Origin: CAZIRO01 sp964541595
GTDB lineage: Bacteria > Acidobacteriota > HRBIN11
Reading direction: 5' to 3'
DNA: 18,593 nucleotides
Assembly: GCA_964541595.1 (NCBI GenBank)
Contig: CAZIRO010000039.1
Location: forward strand, 1 to 18,593
Shown in pieces: positions 15,012 through 18,593 of this stretch. The translations under genes and the position numbers were made by a program. Under the pieces are notes generated by a model. That model had not been told where the DNA came from, searched no databases, and saw nothing but the letters and a program-made list of their open reading frames with translations. Each line of letters begins with the position of its first letter. The first letter of the stretch is position 1.

Positions 15012-16091
15012 TCATCTGTTCGTCGTTGTCCGGGCGGGTGTCCACACCCATACGGGACCGGGCGGACTTTCATTGCCTTTATTATCGACGGCTGTGATGC
15101 GGAACTCAACCGGGAACCGATGCTTTTCGGAGGACAGGGTGAACTCCCAGCGGGTCAGGGGATGCGGCGAGGACGTCAATCGCTGCCATACGGAACTGGT
15201 CGTACGCATGTACACGTGATACCCTGCGAGATCGCGGGCCTGCACGGGTGACCACATGAGCACCAGCGTCCCGTTGACTTCGGTTCCCGTCAGATCAGTC
15301 GGCGCGGGCGGGGGAAACCGGTCGACATAGGTCACCGGACCGACCATACGGGATGCCGTGGCCCACCAGAGGTGCGCTGTTCGGGTGATCTGCAGGCGCA
15401 ACGCGTATTGATACGTTTCTCCGTCACGGACGTCGCGGTCAATCCACACGGAGGATTGTTCCACCACGGCAATCGGTGCCTGCCACCATGATGCAACACC
15501 GTTCCCGGACGGAGACGACATCGCACGCGTCGTGCCGGTGGTACGGTAGATTTCAACGGGATAGCGGTCTTCCGACAGCGGCCAGCTGAGTACGATGCCC
15601 TCCGGAGCCACACGGTACTGCACCTGCCAGGTCGGCTGTGGGATGTCCGCCGGGCGACAGACCGGATCGGACGTATACGACGGCGTATGGGATTTCGGGA
15701 TCACAACGAGTCGCACGCACTGTGGCCACACTTCTGGCAGTTGTACCATCCAGCGGTGGCCGGGACGTACGCCGTACGGTGGGCGGTCCGCACGCCAGGT
15801 CAGCGGTCCCGTGCGGATCCGTTGTGGCACCGGGGTGTCCTGTTCAAGGATAAGGATCCACCGGGGCGGACGAACGCGCACCTCCCGGGCATTCGGAGGT
15901 ATGCCGAACTGAATCCAGAGTACACACTGTGCGTCAATACAGCGAATCCCCCAGTCCTGTACCACGGGCGGCGCGGAGGGTAACGGCGGCAGGGGAGGAC
16001 CTTTCTTGCCGCAGGCAACACCCATCTGGAGAATGCCCGCCAGAATGCCCAGACCGATCCAGTACCATCGCTTCAGTATACGTCTCCGCAC
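15012..16091 (-). CDS. Probable lipoprotein with fibronectin type III domains
   Basis: A 359-residue envelope protein. From the preferred GTG at 16091 it has a basic n-region (RRRILKRW), a hydrophobic core, and Cys27 in MGVACGKKGPPLPPLP. The CGKKGPP-Pro pattern is typical of small bacterial lipoproteins of the LptM type. The lipobox is imperfect because Gly, not Leu, is at -3. The C-terminal 90 residues are a clear FN3 domain (PPPAPTDLTGTEVNGTLVLMW, LAGYHVYMRT, FRITAVDNKGNESPPGPVWV). A second, weaker FN3-like unit precedes it (IVLSWPLSEDRYPVEIYRT). The region between Cys27 and the FN3 units is Trp/Pro/Arg-rich and unrecognised. A GTG at 16121 is an alternative start, adding 10 residues. The role is unknown; FN3 suggests binding of a protein or glycan at the envelope. 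Confidence 0.8.
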   Translation of the reverse strand: MRRRILKRWYWIGLGILAGILQMGVACGKKGPPLPPLPSAPPVVQDWGIRCIDAQCVLWIQFGIPPNAREVRVRPPRWILILEQDTPVPQRIRTGPLTWRADRPPYGVRPGHRWMVQLPEVWPQCVRLVVIPKSHTPSYTSDPVCRPADIPQPTWQVQYRVAPEGIVLSWPLSEDRYPVEIYRTTGTTRAMSSPSGNGVASWWQAPIAVVEQSSVWIDRDVRDGETYQYALRLQITRTAHLWWATASRMVGPVTYVDRFPPPAPTDLTGTEVNGTLVLMWSPVQARDLAGYHVYMRTTSSVWQRLTSSPHPLTRWEFTLSSEKHRFPVEFRITAVDNKGNESPPGPVWVWTPARTTTNR

Positions 16092-16142
16092 GGTACCTCT
16101 CGAATCGCGGGAAGTCCGCACATTCCTGGACCAGGTGCATTC

Positions 16143-17540
16143 TTACAGGATGTACTGGCGCAGATCCCGGTTTTCCACGATATCCTGAACCATCTTACGT
16201 ACGTATTCCTGCGTGATATGAATCGTCTGGCCGCGGGCTTCGTCCGCATAGAAGGCGATCTCTTCCAGTACCTTCTCCATAACGGTGTGTAACCGGCGTG
16301 CACCGATGTTTTCCAGTTGTTCGTTCAGTTCGGCAGCAATGTGCGCGATCTCCCGCAGGGCCTCGTCCGTAAACGCGATCTGCACCCCTTCGGTCGCCAG
16401 CAGGGCCTGATACTGTTTGGTCAATGCGTTTTCCGGTTCTTTTAAAATGCGGAAAAACTCTTCCGGCCCCAGGGGATCGAGTTCGACCCGGATGGGGAAT
16501 CGACCCTGCAACTCCGGGATCAGATCCGAAGGTTTACTGACATGAAATGCACCGGCGGCGATGAACAGGATATGGTGCGTCCGCACGGGACCGTAGCGAG
16601 TGATCACCGTGGTGCCCTCAATGATGGGCAGCAGGTCACGCTGTACACCCTCGCGGCTGACGTCCGGACCGTGTCCGCTTTCCCGACCGGCGACCTTGTC
16701 CAGTTCGTCAATGAAAATGATGCCGTCCTGTTCGGTGCGTTGAATGGCTTCCTGGACGACAGCGTCCATATCGACGAGTTTTTCCTGCTCTTCACGTTCC
16801 AGATATTCCAGCGCCTCGGGCACCCGCATGCGTTGCCGACGGGTCTTTTGAAACAGATTGGGCATGAGATCGCGAAACGCCATCTCCAGTTCTTCCATTC
16901 CGGCCATATGCCCGATGAACGAAAACGCCGGTGGCGTTTTTTCCTGCACCTCCAGTTCGACCCATTCCTGATCGAGTTCACCCTGCAGGATCTCTTCCCG
17001 GAGTTCTCTCCGCCGGGCGCGGTACGATTCCCGCAGTCGCTGTCGCTCTTCCGGAGATGCCCGGGATGGGTAACGGGGACGCGGATAGAGCAGATCGATC
17101 AGCCGGTCGATCGCCTGATCACGGGCTTTCTTCTGGATTCGCTGAATGTGCTCACGTTTGACCATCTGGACGGCGATCTCCGTCAGGTCGCGCACCATGG
17201 ACTCCACATCGCGCCCGACATAGCCGACTTCGGTGTACTTTGTGGCTTCGACCTTGATGAACGGGGAACGCACGAGCCGCGCAAGGCGTCGGGCAATTTC
17301 CGTTTTGCCCACGCCAGTCGGTCCGATCATGAGAATGTTTTTCGGCGCGATCTCCTCGGCGAGTTCCGGCGGAAGCAGCCGACGGCGAATGCGGTTGCGA
17401 ATAGCGACCGCGACGGCCCGTTTGGCCTGATCCTGACCGATGATGTATTTGTCGAGTTCTTCGACAATCCGACGCGGTGTCAGGTACCGCAGGATTTCCT
17501 GCTGGGCTTCTTCCACCCAGGCGGTTTTGGGAGTCTCCAT
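16143..17540 (-). CDS. hslU: ATP-dependent protease ATPase subunit HslU (ClpY)
   Basis: HslU is the AAA+ unfoldase that feeds substrates into the HslV protease in the cytoplasm. It has 465 residues, the usual size. TPRRIVEELDKYIIGQDQAK is the family opening. The Walker A motif GPTGVGKT is at 73-80, and the pore loop GYVG at 106-109. The I-domain insertion spans the charged middle, and the Walker B motif is GIIFIDELDK. The C-terminus, LRQYIL, fits the tail that docks into HslV. The ATG at 17540 lies 2 nt after the hslV stop with GAGGA 7 nt upstream. An upstream in-frame ATG at 17597 would overlap hslV and is rejected. It is co-transcribed with hslV. Confidence 0.97.
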   Translation of the reverse strand: METPKTAWVEEAQQEILRYLTPRRIVEELDKYIIGQDQAKRAVAVAIRNRIRRRLLPPELAEEIAPKNILMIGPTGVGKTEIARRLARLVRSPFIKVEATKYTEVGYVGRDVESMVRDLTEIAVQMVKREHIQRIQKKARDQAIDRLIDLLYPRPRYPSRASPEERQRLRESYRARRRELREEILQGELDQEWVELEVQEKTPPAFSFIGHMAGMEELEMAFRDLMPNLFQKTRRQRMRVPEALEYLEREEQEKLVDMDAVVQEAIQRTEQDGIIFIDELDKVAGRESGHGPDVSREGVQRDLLPIIEGTTVITRYGPVRTHHILFIAAGAFHVSKPSDLIPELQGRFPIRVELDPLGPEEFFRILKEPENALTKQYQALLATEGVQIAFTDEALREIAHIAAELNEQLENIGARRLHTVMEKVLEEIAFYADEARGQTIHITQEYVRKMVQDIVENRDLRQYIL

Positions 17541-17542
17541 TG

Positions 17543-18109
17543 TTATTCCTCGATAGTCAGGGTTTCGACGGTAATATGATGATTCGTATATATACACAGA
17601 TCGGCGGCGATTTCCAGTGCGGTCCGCGCGATGGTTTCCGCATCCAGATCGGTGTACCGCATCAGGGCGCGGGCAGCGGCAACAGCGTACGGTCCACCCG
17701 AACCGATCGCAACCACTGCGTCGTCCGGCTCGATCAGGTCTCCGGCTCCGGAGAGCAGAAAAATGTGCCGTGCGTTGGCGACGATGAGCAGGGCATCGAG
17801 ATGCCGCAACGCCCGGTCGGTTCGCCAGTCCTGCGCGAGTTCAACTGCGGCGCGCTGCAGGTTTCCGCGGAACTCTTCCAGTTTGGACTCAAACCGCGTG
17901 AACAGCGCAAACGCATCCGCCGCCGAACCGGCAAATCCGGCGAGTACCTGACCGTGGTACAGGCGTCGGATCTTGCGGGCGTGTTGTTTGATCTGCATGT
18001 CCTGAAGGGTCACCTGACCGTCACCGGCCATGGCCACCTGCCGGTCACGACGCACGCAGAGCACGGTCGTTCCATGCAATCGCAGGTGTTTGTGGTCACG
18101 CATGGACAT
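17543..18109 (-). CDS. hslV: ATP-dependent protease subunit HslV (ClpQ)
   Basis: HslV is the proteasome-beta-like peptidase of the HslUV complex. It has 188 residues. The catalytic threonine is Thr14 in HGTTVLCVRRD, after a 13-residue leader that would be removed to expose it. The family core follows: VAMAGDGQVTLQ, KIRRLYHGQVLAGFAGSAADAFALFTRFE, ALLIVANARHIFLLSGAGDLIEP, AIGSGGPYAVAAARAL. The start at 18109 has GAGGGA about 6 nt upstream; a second ATG two codons on is an alternative. It lies only 28 nt from the 3' end of tRNA-Leu on the same strand, so it is probably on one transcript with the tRNA. Confidence 0.97.
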   Translation of the reverse strand: MSMRDHKHLRLHGTTVLCVRRDRQVAMAGDGQVTLQDMQIKQHARKIRRLYHGQVLAGFAGSAADAFALFTRFESKLEEFRGNLQRAAVELAQDWRTDRALRHLDALLIVANARHIFLLSGAGDLIEPDDAVVAIGSGGPYAVAAARALMRYTDLDAETIARTALEIAADLCIYTNHHITVETLTIEE

Positions 18110-18137
18110 GCATATCCCTCGTTGGACCTCTCAGCGC

Positions 18138-18224
18138 TGGTGCGGAAGGGGGGACTCGAACCCCCACGGGGTATGCCCCATCGGATCCTAAGTCCGACGC
18201 GTCTACCGGTTCCGCCACTTCCGC
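18138..18224 (-). tRNA. tRNA-Leu (anticodon UAG), CCA encoded
   Basis: A class II tRNA of 87 nt including an encoded CCA (TGG at 18138-18140 on the plus strand). The acceptor stem is a perfect 7 bp, GCGGAAG against CTTCCGC. The anticodon loop reads CTTAGGA between GTCGGA and TCCGAT, giving anticodon UAG, which reads CUA and other CUN leucine codons. A paired variable arm (GGGG, CATA, CCCC) and the T-arm GGGGGTTCGAGTCCCCC are present. It stands directly upstream of hslV on the same strand with no terminator in the 28-nt gap. Confidence 0.97.
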
Positions 18225-18245
18225 CTGCGGAAGCGCGATGCAATG

Positions 18246-18251
18246 ATCATA
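18246..18251 (-). promoter_or_regulatory. Possible -10 box of the tRNA-Leu/hslVU transcript
   Basis: On the minus strand TATGAT lies 21 nt before the tRNA 5' end, a normal distance for a tRNA leader, in a small AT-rich patch. I see no convincing -35 box at 16-18 bp, so the site is tentative. Confidence 0.3.
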
Positions 18252-18378
18252 CAAGTTTATGAGAGCCGTGGCGTTTTGTCCATGCGCAGGAGATCCCCCT
18301 GAAATCAGAACAGACCGTAGGACACGGTGTGTGCCGATTCGGCGACACCATACACCCGAGAGGACCGATACCCCGTGC

Positions 18379-18422
18379 CCACCGGTGCATCCCGCATCCC
18401 ATTGCCTGTCCAGTTCTCAGGA
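18379..18422 (+). repeat. Dispersed repeat, copy 4 (shortened)
   Basis: CCACCGGTGCATCC followed by TCCCATTGCCTGTCC (18397-18411) and then TTCTCAGG. The core is identical over 15 bp to the copies at 9635-9653 and 9825-9843, and the CCACCGG arm is kept, but the middle is about 15 bp shorter. Confidence 0.5.
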
Positions 18423-18593
18423 GGACCGCCTGGATTTGTCTCCACCACCGTTTTCACCTGTCCGTATGTAGAGATTGAGGATCTCCCACATGACGTGGGG
18501 AAACCCACCCCGGCATCGGAGGAAAAACGATGGCGCGAGCATGCCGGGATGTCGCGGGGTGACCGTCTGCGGTTCGGAACGGATGCTGACACT

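Larger units (their letters stand above)
18225..18593. other. Non-coding or unresolved right edge
   Basis: 369 bp without a gene I can support. It includes the expected promoter of the minus-strand tRNA and a partial dispersed repeat. Several frames stay open by base composition. The most protein-like is on the plus strand from 18321 to the edge (possible GTG at 18327). Its last part reads EIEDLPHDVGKP and SEEKRWREHAGMSRGDRLRF. The repeat core at 18397-18411 falls inside it, which argues against coding, and no ribosome-binding site marks a start. Confidence 0.5.

Noticed and set aside
15002..15109. 36-codon upstream extension of acylphosphatase
   Set aside because: It overlaps the lipoprotein gene, while the family start and a ribosome-binding site fit 15001.
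16542..17579. Plus-strand open frame of about 345 codons opposite hslU
   Set aside because: It is a shadow of hslU; the product is Phe/Asp/Gly-rich with no domain, and hslU is certain.
18305..18592. Minus-strand open frame of 95 codons at the right edge
   Set aside because: Its product is low in family-like features, it spans a dispersed repeat copy, and it would end right before the tRNA promoter region; there is no support beyond openness.

Overview
The window is bacterial chromosome from a Gram-negative, GC-rich lineage. It has two TonB-dependent receptors with C-terminal phenylalanines, another predicted outer-membrane barrel, a lipoprotein, a chemoreceptor-like protein, RadA and HslVU. 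The large receptor has an N-terminal carboxypeptidase-regulatory-like domain ahead of the plug, a layout frequent in Acidobacteriota and related candidate phyla such as Aminicenantota. The ADP-forming acyl-CoA synthetase and the adenosine-specific kinase family (DUF355) are often seen in thermophiles and anaerobes. The placement near Acidobacteriota is inference, not proof.

Layout. (1) 1-5079, plus strand: an outer-membrane block. It holds the 3' part of a TonB-dependent receptor, a small outer-membrane barrel protein, a 330-bp AT-rich regulatory gap, and a complete paralogous receptor. Both receptor genes are followed by a GC hairpin about 25 bp after the stop. (2) 5300-9496, plus strand: a Uma2-family nuclease-like protein, a fused ADP-forming acyl-CoA synthetase, and RadA, closely spaced. 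(3) 9497-9877: a repeat-rich non-coding island with nested inverted repeats and a 14-bp tandem repeat. (4) 9878-11977, plus strand: a membrane chemoreceptor-like protein whose signalling tip lacks residues normally conserved for trimer formation. (5) 12045-18224, minus strand: a long tightly packed run, read from high to low coordinates. The order is tRNA-Leu(UAG), hslV, hslU, an FN3 lipoprotein, acylphosphatase, a DUF355 protein, a membrane Ser/Thr kinase, and a Trp-rich unknown protein. Gaps are mostly 2-28 nt, with one 4-nt overlap, so it is probably one operon or a few overlapping ones. (6) 18225-18593: no confident gene; it carries the tRNA promoter region and another repeat copy.

How the parts fit together. 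The receptors and small barrel suggest uptake across the outer membrane, substrate unknown. The acyl-CoA synthetase would make ATP from acyl-CoA, with acyl-phosphate chemistry echoed by the acylphosphatase. HslVU is a standard quality-control protease. The kinase, its overlapping unknown partner and the convergent chemoreceptor-like gene could be a signalling group, but only proximity supports this.

The most notable non-coding signal is a family of about 60-bp dispersed repeats with the core TGTCCCATTGCCTGTCC. Copies lie in three separate intergenic regions (5177-5236, 9627-9686 inverted, 9825-9851 partial, 18379-18422 partial). I see no CRISPR array, integrase, transposase gene or obvious defence system.
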